From Myrmaecium sp. VS I D KN 1 (taxonomy: Eukaryota > Ascomycota > Dothideomycetes > Valsariales > Valsariaceae), in assembly GCA_019775845.1 (NCBI GenBank), contig JADQAV010000010.1, positions 406,871 through 470,870 on the forward strand: a DNA stretch of 64,000 nucleotides. The letters run 5' to 3'. The notes beneath the pieces are model-generated. The model had not been told where the DNA came from and did not search any database. It worked only from the letters and a program-made list of their open reading frames with translations. The stretch's first letter is position 1. Each line of letters starts with the position of its first letter. This document shows, one piece after another, positions 34,395 through 45,215 of the stretch. Both the position numbers and the translations under genes were made by a program.

Positions 34395-37300
34395 TCAAAG
34401 CATGGGAGGGTTCTCGTTTTCTTCAGGGGCAACGGTCCTACGCCTCACAGTTCCCCGGTCTTCCACATCTTCAGTCAACACCACGGGCGGTTCGAACCCC
34501 TTGAGCACGCTCAGTGCCACCCCCATGCCTTGCATCAGATCCTGGCTCATGTTGATGAGCGCTTGCGCAAGCTGCTCGGGATCTGCATCGTGCTGGAGCA
34601 ACTCGGGATCGACTGCCTCAGGAACCGGAAAGTTTACATCCCAACGACCACGTTCTGAGGGGATGGGAACCGGGAAGCCCTCTCGATCAAGTGTAAAGCC
34701 GGGCGGAAGGGCATTGATGTCGTACCGTGGAATCTTGAAAGGGGGCGGGGTGGCTGACTCGCCGACATCCGAAGAATAGAACCCAGCATCCGCATCGCTG
34801 TAGCCGACATCATCGTCGGAGCCCAATGGCTCCGTTGCAGAGAGAGAGACATTGGACGACACTGACGACTGATACCAGCGTCTGCTGGAATGGCGGGGCA
34901 ACGTTGCCGGGAAAGATGCCGGCGGCGGTTGAGGGGAGGCCTCTTGCCCAGAGACATCCACTCCATTTTCCCCTTCTTTACCTTCGTAAAGGCGAGAGAT
35001 CGTATGTGTAGGTTCTGACTGAGACTTCGTATGATAGGACGTTCGGTTATTGCTTTGAGATAGTTGTACTTGATCCTCAAGATCAAAGGGATTGCCATTT
35101 GATATGCTTCGACCGTTCATTTGGGCAGTCGTATTATGGGATGTCGATGGCCGACTTGTATGTTGTATTGCCGTTGGCAGCGCCAGGTCAAGGTCGATCA
35201 TGGATGCCATCGAGGTACGAAGAGGAGAATCAGGAGCCGATGCCGTCTGTTCGGGGAAGAAATTATTGGACCGGCCAAGAGGCTCTGTGGAGGTCCTAGC
35301 AAGGGGACGGCGACGCCCAGGCACAATATCAGGAGAAGGCTGGAGACTGTACAGAGGTTGCTGCTCAGGGACAATGTCCTTAGGAGGGAAGGTAAAATCG
35401 CGCGTATGCCGGTCTCTAGACTCTTCCCTTGCAGGGAACGTGAAGTCACGAGTGTTTCTAGCAACCGGGTCTTCTCTGCGGGGGAACGTAAAATCTCGAG
35501 TACTCCTATTTCTACTTTCATCGGATCTCTGAGCGAGAGATGGAAGAGTCAGCTCTTTCGGAGGACGCCGTCGCGTTGTGTGGCTGGTTCGACGCAGCGT
35601 TTGTTCTTCCGGTACCTCTTCCATCGCCGACTGGAACGTCCAGTCTTGCGTGCGCCGACTAGGATTGTTATCGTTTGCTGTTGGGAAGGTCCAGTCTTGC
35701 GTGCGGCGGCTCGTCTTTTCCTCCGTGATCGTGGGGAAGGTCCAGTCCTGAGTTCGTCGGCTAGGGTTATCATTTGTCATAGACGGAAAGGTCCAGTCTC
35801 TAGTAGCACGGCGCATATCAGTGCTCTGGCGTAGAGTCAATTCTTCTTCCTCCCGCTCCCGTTCCTGCTGCTCTTCCAACTCTAGTTCCCTGATAATCCG
35901 ACTGGTGGTCTTGGTTCTAACAGTTGGGGCTGCGTCCAGGTCAAGGTTCAAATCTTCTCCAACAACCGGTTCGGCAGCATCTAAGTCAATGATGGTCATA
36001 CGATTCGCACCGCCTGGAACTTCATAGTCACGCAAGGCCAAATCCGAACGAGGCCGTTCTCCATACCTATAGGGGGCAGCATCTGGATTAAACAGCCGGT
36101 CTAGCCCAGCCTTGCCTCGCTTAATCATTGCTTCCCTGATAAAGGGAGGAATGTGGTAGGGTTCGTCGAACCCCCCCAGCCCTGTCGACGTCGACAGAGA
36201 GCTTAGCTCTGGATTGAAAGGGTCAGACATGCCACTGAAGTCCTGAGAAAGTCGCCCAGCGAAGTCGTCGCTGGTGCTGAAATTCCAATCGTCGTCCGCT
36301 TCATCTTGCGGCAACAGAGGCTCAGGGCCAGACGCTCCAAGAAGGGGATGGAATAAAGATTGTCTCTGTCCACCCTCCTGTTCCCAGCGAAAGTATCGTT
36401 CAACCAATTCCACAAGGATAGAAGTTGGGTAATTTTCGGCAGTGTCAAATAGGAAAGGATGTTGAAGAATATCGTCCCAACTGGGCCTGTCTTCCGGGTG
36501 CTCCTGGAGAACGAATTCGACCAGGCTTTTCAGCTCGTCTGAGTAGCGGTCACCTTCGAGACGAGGTACGTCGCTGTATTTTCCAAGGTCTTCAGGACGT
36601 ATTCCTGTGTTGGGAGCTGTGCCGGTGGCCATTTCGTAAACAGTGCAGCCGAAAGCCCAGATATCGACATCTGCACCATATAGGACCTTTTCATCGTTGA
36701 CAAGCACGCGCTGTAATTCAGGGGCCATCCAGTGAGGAGTTCCCACCACAGTTGACCGCTTCGAGGTTTTCGACTCCAAGACACTTGAGATGCCAAAATC
36801 GCAGACCTGCAATCTTCCATCTTCCGAGATCAGGACGTTTCCGGCTTTGATATCACGATGGATGATGCCAGCATCATGGATGAATTTGATAGCAGTCGCC
36901 AACTCGCGGGCTATGGGGACGATGAATCGTTCTTCGAGCCCTTGGCGGGGACGTGGCTTCATCAAGGTAAATACACTACCACCAGAACAGTATTCGCTCA
37001 CTATCCACAGTTCGGTCGAGACAACGCAGGCTTCTTGCATGAAGTTGACGTATTTACGCGCCTTACTGTCCCGCAATTGTTGAAGAAGCTGGATCTCTCG
37101 CGTAACGTCGTCCAGATTCTGGGTAGTATTCATCGCACCTCCCTCGTAGTCCGAGCGGTCCAAGTCCATCATCTTGATAGCGACGAGCTGCTGAGTCTCA
37201 CGGTGACGGCTGCACGGCGTCAGCAAAATACCCCGTGATATGTTTCAACGGCACTCCTGCCAGTAACAGCTCAACGTACCATTTGAAGACGCGGCCAAAA

Positions 37301-37458
37301 TTACCCCTGCCAACTAGTTCCAAGATCTCATATGGAGGAGGTGCCTTGCCGGCACGCGCAGCACGTTCTTCAACAATTCTCTGTGTCTCTTTCGCCTCCT
37401 CCACCTTCTTCATCTTCGTGCCCACCAGCGAGGCGCGAGGTTGCAAGCGACCCTCCAT
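34395..37458 (-). CDS. STE20-family germinal-centre kinase, NAK1/KIC1/POD-6 type
   Basis: 997 residues from exons 37458-37280 and 37209-34395; the 70-nt intron joins RVFKC to RHRETQQLVAIK. The protein kinase domain covers about 43-320: glycine loop GRGNFG, VAIK Lys72, HRDIKAGN with Asp179, DFG 197-199 and APE 222-224, so it should be active. The preceding ASLVGTKMKKVEEAKETQRI block is typical of this subfamily. The middle third carries seven short units of DWTFP or DFTFP, each following a Thr/Arg-rich lead, and a Glu/Arg coiled segment (ELELEEQQEREREEEE). In yeasts and moulds these kinases act with MO25/HYM1 upstream of the COT-1/CBK1 kinase in polarity and septation. The start is uncertain: the ATG at 37458 is used because a stop lies upstream in frame, but an extra 5' exon is possible. 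Confidence 0.88.
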
Positions 37459-37578
37459 CCTGAGATCCTTCTGCCTGCGATCCAAATGTTGTGGGGGTAC
37501 TTCCACTTGCAGCCCTTTCAACGAGAGCACTGGTGTTAAGCAATGCAGAGGTGGCGGTGGCGCTTTCCGGGGCAGGTC

Positions 37579-37862
37579 TCACGCTGCGGGTGTAGGTGTC
37601 GACAGGTATGCCTGCTTCGGTCCTCCTAATCGTCTTCGGCCGTTTGATTTCTGGGGTTTCTTGGGTCTGCTCGGGATTTTGGGTGCTGGCTGAGCGTGAT
37701 CCGGGGTAGTGACGATTTTCTTGGTCTAGGAGGCGGTGTGCAATTTAGGAACGCCTTGAGAAGCAACTGCATGAGACTTACTGCGTCAGAAAAACTGCGT
37801 TCAATTTTAAGAAACTTCTTCCCGCCGCCATTTTTCTCGCGGCGACGAAACCCGAGTGCCAT
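37579..37862 (-). CDS. Possible small basic protein (or 5' exons of a larger gene)
   Basis: Exons 37862-37782 and 37725-37579, with a 56-nt intron (GTAAGT donor, CCTCCTAG acceptor), give 75 residues starting MALGFRRREKNGGGKKFLKI and continuing with a Pro/Lys-rich SRPKKPQKSNGRRRLGGPKQ before a stop at 37581-37579. The splice signals are good and the product is strongly basic, but I do not recognise it. A GTGAGA donor overlaps the stop, and a CTTAAC branch with CACCAG acceptor lies about 50 nt further on. The gene may therefore continue, or may supply a 5' exon to the kinase gene downstream, although the phase does not fit the kinase frame. Confidence 0.35.
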
Positions 37863-38560
37863 GAGGAAACTGAGATGCGGTGATCCATGACTTCCGAGGG
37901 ACACAGGGGAGCCCACTTACAATTTTAAAATCATGAGAACCGGGGAGAAGATTCTAATTTAGAGGCACCAGCAAGCTCCGGATGCGATCCCTAAGTACCC
38001 CAGAGAGCGAAGTGGCACCCGTCGGCGGGATCACCCACCTCGAGGTTCACGATCTTCGAAGGAAACTCGAGCGAATGTCAAGGGACCGGTCATCCAGGAA
38101 ATGTATGCGAGCGATCGGACCAGAGCAGCGACCATGTGAAGACGCTGTCTACGGTGTCACGGGCTGTCGTGCTCTGCGAAGATGCTGGAATGGAGTTGTG
38201 GACTGTCGTAGGCAAGGGCGGGAGTTGTGTTTCCAGGATGCCCTGATCTGCAACAACGCCTATCGGAAAGGAAGCGCGATGGCTTGGCCCGTGCGGATTC
38301 AGGGTCTGGCAGTTTTCTGACCACGCTATAGTGGTCTTGGCGTGCACCCAAGCACCCAAGTTTCAACGGCTCGCCCCCGCAGCCCCATGACGTCTGGGAA
38401 CCAGGGAAGACGTCTCGGTCATTCATAGCAGGAAAATGCTGGCACAGAAATGCCAACTTCGCAACCTCAAGATGATTGCATAGCAGATCAATCTCCCCAC
38501 AGAAACTCATAAATTCATCATCCTTTCTTGTTACTCCATCGAGCGCAGCCTGACCTGCGG
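37863..38560. promoter_or_regulatory. Intergenic region upstream of two divergent small genes
   Basis: About 0.7 kb. No clear core promoter or coding segment recognised. Confidence 0.35.
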
Positions 38561-38990
38561 ATGGCGCCTACAGATACCTGGTACAACCGTCAGATCAAAG
38601 GAGTGACGGCAGGCCTGGGCAATATCGCCGGAGGGATGGTCAACGCCGTAGGGAGCGGCATCTCCGGAGCCGGACGAGGAGTGTCGAGCAGGTGCGTGAT
38701 CATCACTAACCTCGTTTGCATACACGGTCTGGGCGAAAAGAGACACTTACATCGCCTTCACTTGCAGCATCTCATCCCAGAGCCGCACATGGGGCAACAC
38801 TCTCCGCGAATACGGGAACAGTCTCAAGGATGCTTCAGGAGCAACGGGGGCACGGAGTTCGACCGCTGCCAACCCGCTAGGCCTGAGCACGAACAAAGCA
38901 GCTGCGAGAGCTCAATTGAAGCATTCTACCTCTTCTGTGAAAAAGGGTGGAAGCGGGAGGGGAAGTGGAAGCAACCCGCTTGGCTTGTGA
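38561..38990 (+). CDS. Small glycine-rich protein, unknown function
   Basis: 117 residues from exons 38561-38691 and 38768-38990; the 76-nt intron (GTGCGT donor, CTTGCAG acceptor) joins GVSS to SISSQSRTWGN in phase 2. The N-terminal half has a glycine-zipper-like segment with Gly every three to four residues (GVTAGLGNIAGG, GSGISGAGRG), which could pack a membrane helix hairpin or associate with membranes. The C-terminal half is Lys/Ser/Ala-rich and repeats the pentapeptide NPLGL, the second copy being the exact C-terminus. I do not recognise a family. It looks like a real gene because splicing preserves an even composition and both NPLGL copies. Confidence 0.65.
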
Positions 38991-39322
38991 TGCATTCCTC
39001 TAAAAGCATGTCAATGGATTTTGGGTGCTAAGGGCATCTAGCTCGGAACATACTGAGATAAACCTGCGGGGCGGAGCTTGAGAAGAATATATGGATTTTT
39101 TATAACAGACAGGCATGATCGATGTTGCTACTCTCGAACCAGTCATATTCCCAACCAGCGACGCCAGCGAGCTTATAGTGACCGCTCAAGGTTTATCGTA
39201 AGCCTTTTCAGACCGAAACTCCACGCTTGGGGGTGATATAATGACCAAATGACACAGAAGGCGGCCCGAAAATCCCATGAACACAAAGACGAAAAAGCCA
39301 TGTCAAGGCCATAAAGCAAAGA
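38991..39322. other. Short convergent intergenic region
   Basis: 332 bp of 3' flanks of the small glycine-rich gene and RRN3. Nothing recognised. Confidence 0.6.
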
Positions 39323-41388
39323 TCAACCACTGGTTTCGGTTCCAGTGCCGTCGCCATCTTCGAACGCTTCCTCGTCGTCACCGTCGGATTCGTCGTCGGA
39401 AATCTCGGAATCACTGGCTTCTTCTTGAGGCTCGTCAAGACCGGGTATGCTTCTCCATTCGTTATAATCTCCTTCGATCCATCTTTTGCTCCGAGGAAGA
39501 TGATACGGATCGAAAGGGAAGTAGGTATCGAGCTGAAGTGCATTCTCGGTCCTTTTGCCGCTGAGGGCAGTCTCGCGTTCGGGAATAGAGCTATAAGAGG
39601 CCGCTGCAACGGACCTAGAAAGCCGAAGGCGCTTGTTTGTCTCCAGCAGCGGAAACACGTAGATAAACTTCAGATGGTGCGCGATCCGGGCAAACTGCCC
39701 GACGATAGCCGGGGAACAGACCTTCAACGGATTGAACTTTGAGTAGATGTTTCTGGTCAGAACCTCTTTGATCCCAGGAACCCAAGTGAGATCTCTTCCA
39801 TCAAATAGCATGTCCAGATTCTCTTCCGCATCGTCATCCTCGATGATAAGATCCCGCCACCGGAAGCAAAAGATGTAGAGCAAAGCCTGAGCAAATGCGT
39901 AATACGCTGCGAACCGTCGCAGATCTGGCCCATTACACGTATACTCGTGTCGCATGCGAAGAATTTCCAGTTGCCCTCCGAGAAGCTCGAAAACGTCTCG
40001 TACAACTTTACCGGAAACATGAGCTCCTCGCGCAATGAAGCTTGCCAGGTACGCCGCAGCCGACAAGCGCAGAAAGTGTTGGCGGGACTTGTCAAACGCC
40101 AGATGAGCACACGCGCCGGCAAACCGTTCGACCAGAGCTGGGGATGCTTGCGCATAGTGGAATAAGAGGAATTGCGTGTGGCGAGATCGATACGTCGGAA
40201 GGATAGTATTGGCGAACTGTGAGAGCATCAGCTCGAATACGTCTTCGATTTCGAAGGCGTTGCCTCTGGCAAATATCGGGTGATAATAGTCGAATAGAAG
40301 GTCCAGGATGTTGTCCATTTTGGCCACCGATTCCTTCAGTTCTTTGATACGCTTCTCCTCGCCTTCAACGCTTTCCTCGCTCGATACAGACTCGTTATCG
40401 CTGTCATCGGGATCTTCTTCGTCTTCCTCCCCATCCGCCGCGTTGTCATGATGGGACTTATGTATGACGTCTTGCACGAGGGTCTCTTCTATGTCTTCCT
40501 CCAGCTCTTCCATGTCAACTTGCACTTGAACATCAATCTTGACAAGCCTCTCTGTGATGAGAGCAAGGATCTCTCCCTTCAACTCCGGGGCATATTTCGT
40601 AAGTCTGAGGAGGTTTCGGATATATTCGGTGTGAACTTTCGTAGTATCCGTAGCGAAAGGGAATGACGCCGAGACCACGGATGAAAGCACACTGCTGGCG
40701 GATGGAATCAGGCGGAGGATGTATTTCAGACATTGGTGAGCTCGAGTCTGGAGCTGTAGACGAGAGACGGCCGGATCATCAGGGTGTCGGTTGCTCGAAA
40801 AAGGTACTGCCGAAGTGTTAACAACGAGACTGGAGGCGCGGAACGCATGAACATACGCTCTATGAAGTGTTTCACGATCATCTTCAAGACCGCACCAGTA
40901 TAGCCGCCATGAGCAGACAACAGACTGCCCAGGAGACGCATGTACGGTCCCACAAACGACTCATCACGGAGAATCCATTGACAGTCCAGTATCGCATGTA
41001 CCAAGCCAGACGAGTTCTTGTTGAGCAAGTTGACATGACGGATAAGTGCTAATATGTACTTCCGCAGGAGAGGAGTCGATGGCGCATCCTCCGCGGAAGG
41101 TTTGGTCACAAGGAGTTGCTTTAACTGATCGTATCCAGCGCCGTCGCCAGCAGCATGTCTCTCAAGCCCACGGCGAACTTCCTCTCGCACAAGCTCCGAG
41201 CCCTTGTCGTTCCAGTCTTCCAGAATCCTGATCTCCACCTCAGGATCAAATGCCACCCTTGGCCGCTTCACAAGACCCGTGAAGTTGCTGTTCTCGTCGG
41301 AGTCGCTATCACTGTGCTTCCGTTTGAGGCTCACGCCTGGTACGAGAGCGTCAGGCAACGCCCGCGGTTGGGACGCGATCGAGACCAT
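39323..41388 (-). CDS. rrn3: RRN3, RNA polymerase I-specific transcription initiation factor
   Basis: 671 residues from exons 41388-40857 and 40806-39323. The intron is only 50 nt (GTATGT donor, GTTAACAC branch, CGGCAG acceptor), and removing it gives KHFIERLPFSSNRHPDDPAV followed by HQCLKYILRLIPSASSVL, as expected for Rrn3. Reading through instead stops after 43 codons. The HEAT-like helical body runs from about residue 60 to 600. It includes an acidic loop (about 320-360, EEDEEDPDDSDNESVSSEES) and an acidic C-terminus (EISDDESDGDDEEAFEDG). Rrn3 bridges Pol I and core factor at the rDNA promoter and is controlled by TOR-dependent phosphorylation in yeast. The ATG used follows the first in-frame methionine before the basic KRKHSDSDSDEN segment. 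Confidence 0.93.
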
Positions 41389-41939
41389 CTTGTCACTTTG
41401 ACAAGATGGTGGGACACATGCCGCCACTTAAAACAATACGAATAGAGTAGATGGTATGAATGGCGAAATTGTGGTTGGGAGGTGGTGCGGTTGCACGGAC
41501 GTGGTTGGATATGCGCGTGAAAAAGTGCGCCAAGATCTGCCGAGTTTAATTTGCCTCGGTGACGACTTTCTGCCTGAGGCAAACAGTCAACACGGAGTTA
41601 TTCAAGAGCAGTATACAATCATCACGCCTAGGAGAGATAGAAAGACGGTAAAAATCTCTGAAATCTGGTAAGACTGATTACTAGAGTTCCTCTATGAACA
41701 TGATAGTGTACGTTGCCTATCGCAGACCTCTTCCTATGCCCCACCTTCAGACTCCTTGAGCTTGACATGCTCATACGAAAGCCTAGCCTTGACTTCTTCG
41801 TCTACACAGCTACTTCATTCCTTCTGCACAAGGGAAATCCCTCTGACTCTATTTTCCAGTCCACTTGGGTTTGATCGATAGAAGTCGGTCTCTTCCATAT
41901 GCGTCTTTTCGGACAATGCAATTCGTAGCTGCTTCATAC
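41389..41939. other. Intergenic region
   Basis: Promoter side of rrn3 and 3' flank of the cyclophilin gene. Nothing specific recognised. Confidence 0.5.
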
Positions 41940-42787
41940 TCACATCTCGCCGCACTGCGCAATGACAACATCATGGTTCGGCTTATCCCTAGTAGTCCTC
42001 ACATTCTCGATCTTGCGCACAACGTCCATGCCATCCACAACCTTGCCGAAGACGGTATGTTTACCGTTCAAATAAGGAGCCGGGTTGCAAGTGATGAAGA
42101 ACTGGGAGCCGTTGGTGTTCGGACCAGAGTTCTATAAGGATTGTCAGCCTTGAACAGCAAGGATAAGAGCCAGGATAAAGACTCACAGCCATAGCCAAGA
42201 GTCCAGGTTGGTCAACATTCAGGGTGAAATTCTCATCAGGAAACGTCTTAGTGCCGTATATGCTGATGGACCCAGTGCCGTCGCCATTGAGGAAATCGCC
42301 TCCCTGGATCATGAAGTCCTTGATCTGTCGAAAATCGCTCAGCTAAAGGGGATCTCGAAGCCGATCAGGAGAAGCATACCACACGGTGGAACTTGCTTCC
42401 CTTATACCCCTGAGGGCGACCCTGAGGCCCCTTCGACTCGCCCGTGCAGAATTGACGGAAGTTCTCCGCAGTTTTCGGGCAGATGTCTGCGAAAAGCTCC
42501 ATCTTTATCCTCCCGAGCGGTTCCCCTGATAACAAAAAATGTCAACATGACGATGAATAGACCAAAACTCATCAAGTAACGAGCATGAAAGATAGAAAGT
42601 AGAAGCAAAACCAAGACTCGGAGCCGATGAAAGGAAATTTGGCAGATGCAAAGACTTCATCGTGGTCTACAAGAGACTATAAAATTACCCCATTCAAAGG
42701 GGCAGATGAAATGATCATCACCAACTTACCGCCAAGGGTGATGTCGAAAAAGACAACCGGATTCGGGGCCGCAGGCGTGGAGGCCAT
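41940..42787 (-). CDS. Cyclophilin H-type peptidyl-prolyl cis-trans isomerase
   Basis: 177 residues, the usual length for PPIH/USA-CypH, from exons 42787-42730, 42525-42380, 42324-42187 and 42131-41940 (introns 204, 55, 55 and 55 nt). The whole protein is one cyclophilin domain: [65 protein letters not shown], and a C-terminal VVIAQCGEM typical of CypH. Catalytic Arg (FHRV), Phe (FMIQGGDF) and Gln/Phe (SQFF) are present. The position of the cyclosporin-contacting Trp reads Tyr ([13 protein letters not shown]). CypH associates with the U4/U6.U5 snRNP (Prp4/Prp3). The first intron is four times longer than the others. Confidence 0.94.
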
Positions 42788-45215
42788 GTTGATCGGGACG
42801 TATCGAACGTAAAATGCGCTCCGCGAGTGATTGACAAAGCGACGTAAGTCGCAGGAATGACCGTTCAATGAACCTTTAGGTAACCTGACTCAGGCCAAAC
42901 TGCGTATAGATGCACGTTATCTCTGCTGATCGTTGTTGTAGTTTGACGTTCGTTTGGCCAACATCGTTGGGCGGGAAATGATGGCGGGTGGAGAACCCCA
43001 CAGAATCAAGCTTTGTTCCCCGCCAATGGACGCGCGCAAGGCTGCACTCGATGCTTGGGGAGACAGTTCACCGCCATGCAGGTCTAAGCCTCACGGTGTA
43101 GATTCTCTAGGTCGATAGTCTCATGCGGTTCACGTCTTACATGTGACTTACCTTCTCAATCTATAAATTCAAATGGAAGCGCTCTCTTCTGGCATATAAA
43201 GTCTTCCTAGGGCCGGCTGAGAGCTCTCACGGCTTATGTTTAGCACGTGTAAGATGTTCTGTTGGTTCGTGTCACCGAGTTGAGAAGTGCGCTTAAGGGC
43301 AATATGCTATAAAGCCTGGTGAAGTTTGGGCCTGCAGACAGCTCAGCGCTGACTCCCACTCACCCCGGCGGTCATTTGGTGACCAACGGCGAAGGAGGAG
43401 TCCCCAATGCAGAGTGGCTGAGTTACTGATCAAGCATCACATTATCGACTTGCCGTTCACGAATCAGGTATAAGGTGGCCTGCTCACAAGGAGGAGCTTG
43501 ATATTGAGCTGTAGAACTCGTTAAGCCAGATAATCATGGATAAGAGAAAATTCGAGGACTATGGCAGCTTCGTTGTATACGGTCAGAAGGATAACACGAA
43601 CTCCCTTTCCCGCCATAGGCTGATGGCCGATTGCCATGCTTCCACGGGGTTATAAGATCGGCAGAGAAGGAGGGTCCCAGTACGGTAGGCCTCATGTTCC
43701 AAAGCAATTTCGCGGAGAGACACGCAATGTCTCGTTGCAAACCCTCTTTCCCCCTCTTTCGTCGAGAGTCACTGCTCGTCCAATATCAAGACATCATGCA
43801 GGAGTAACAATTGTTCTGGTCCGAATTCAGATCGAGATTCCTGCCGAATCGGGCCCTTCTGCGATATCGGCGCCGGCGAGTCGCGCGCGGCGTGGGGACA
43901 GCAATGCGTGCTGTACGGGATACCCCGCGATATAGAGAGTGGAGGGCAAGAAGATAAACTTATATCAAATGTGTGACTAACGTTGCGGGAGACTGTGCAC
44001 ATAAGCGCCTTGCAGCGTCCTATGTTGGTAGATGATTGTCATCGCCCACCTTTGCACACGCAACCAGCTGCATCTTGGTGCCGCTCGAGCCGGCACGCTC
44101 CATTGCTTATCGAGACCGGATTGATCCTTAGCGTTGCGGCTGCCAGGAGAGCGGCGACAATGGGCAGGGGTGAGGTGAGACGGGGATTCCGTAGGTACCC
44201 AGAGCGGTTGTAGTGGGTTCTCAGGCTGGTGGCTCATGGGCAAGCTGCCAACAACCCCGGAGACAGCTTCTGTGGGGAGGGAGGGTTGACAAGCGTTAGA
44301 GAACTGTCCTGTACTTCCATGTCTGGACAATGAATGACTGCGCAAAACCATGAAATCATGCCGACGCTCTGTGCCTGCCAGGGCAATGACCCTTCAGGAA
44401 TCCGGCCTGCGTCCGGGACGTGCGTTTCAGGCAAGGTGGGATGGGCGCCACAGGGATTGCGGTGGTGGGTACAGGTCCACCTGAAAGCTCGGGGGATGCG
44501 AGCATCCCATCCACGCCATCGTCCAGGACGACATCCGTGCCATTCCTTGGCCGCCCTTGCCTGTCGCCGCTTGGCTCCCTCCCTGCACACGCACTGCCTC
44601 CACATCGGCGTCCCTCGATGACCGCTTGCATCCATCAGCACCTCGTCAGTTGTCGTCGCCCTGCGCCGTTCACCGTTCGCCGTGTAACTGCTATTCAGTG
44701 AAGGTTACCTACATACAGTACTCACTTGCCTACGCCCTTGCAATCTCCCGCGATCCAAACTGAGCGTTCTGGATATCGTCGGCTGATGAGTTGTGGCATT
44801 GTCGTCGCCCACCGTCCCTCGCCAGACCGGTGGACTTCGCCTGCCTCTCTTTGTTCCTTTCCCTGCGCCGGCCTCACCCGCCGCAAGCCCTTAAGCTCGT
44901 CGCCACCGCAAAAGGGTCAACATCGTCACCTTCCTCCGTGCCTCGGCCAGTTATCGGCGAACGAGTGCCGTTAGGCATTTTCAGAGTTTGCCCTTAGCCC
45001 GTCATCCCCCATATTTTCCGTGGACGGTTTCTTGCTACCGGGGGGGTGTTTAAGCTGCATCTGGCGTTCGCCTCTGTTCCTGTGGTCCTTGTAATCTATC
45101 CCAGCCTCCTCGCAGTCACCCACGATAGCGACTGAACATCCACGGGGCTTTTACCTATTCGCATACTGGGAGCCGCCAGACTCTCCATAGGTGCATGTGC
45201 ACTTAGAACTAAGGG
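42788..45215. other. Long gene-free interval
   Basis: 2.4 kb between the cyclophilin and RING-H2 genes, which diverge. Only short frames without recognisable motifs; compositional periodicity is weak. A CT-rich pre-ATG tract is not obvious for the RING gene. No tRNA, repeat or mobile element recognised. Confidence 0.5.

Noticed and set aside
44234-44641. Overlapping 95-135-codon frames on both strands near 44.3-44.6 kb
   Set aside because: Low-complexity Pro/Arg/His translation without splice context or conserved motif; treated as intergenic.
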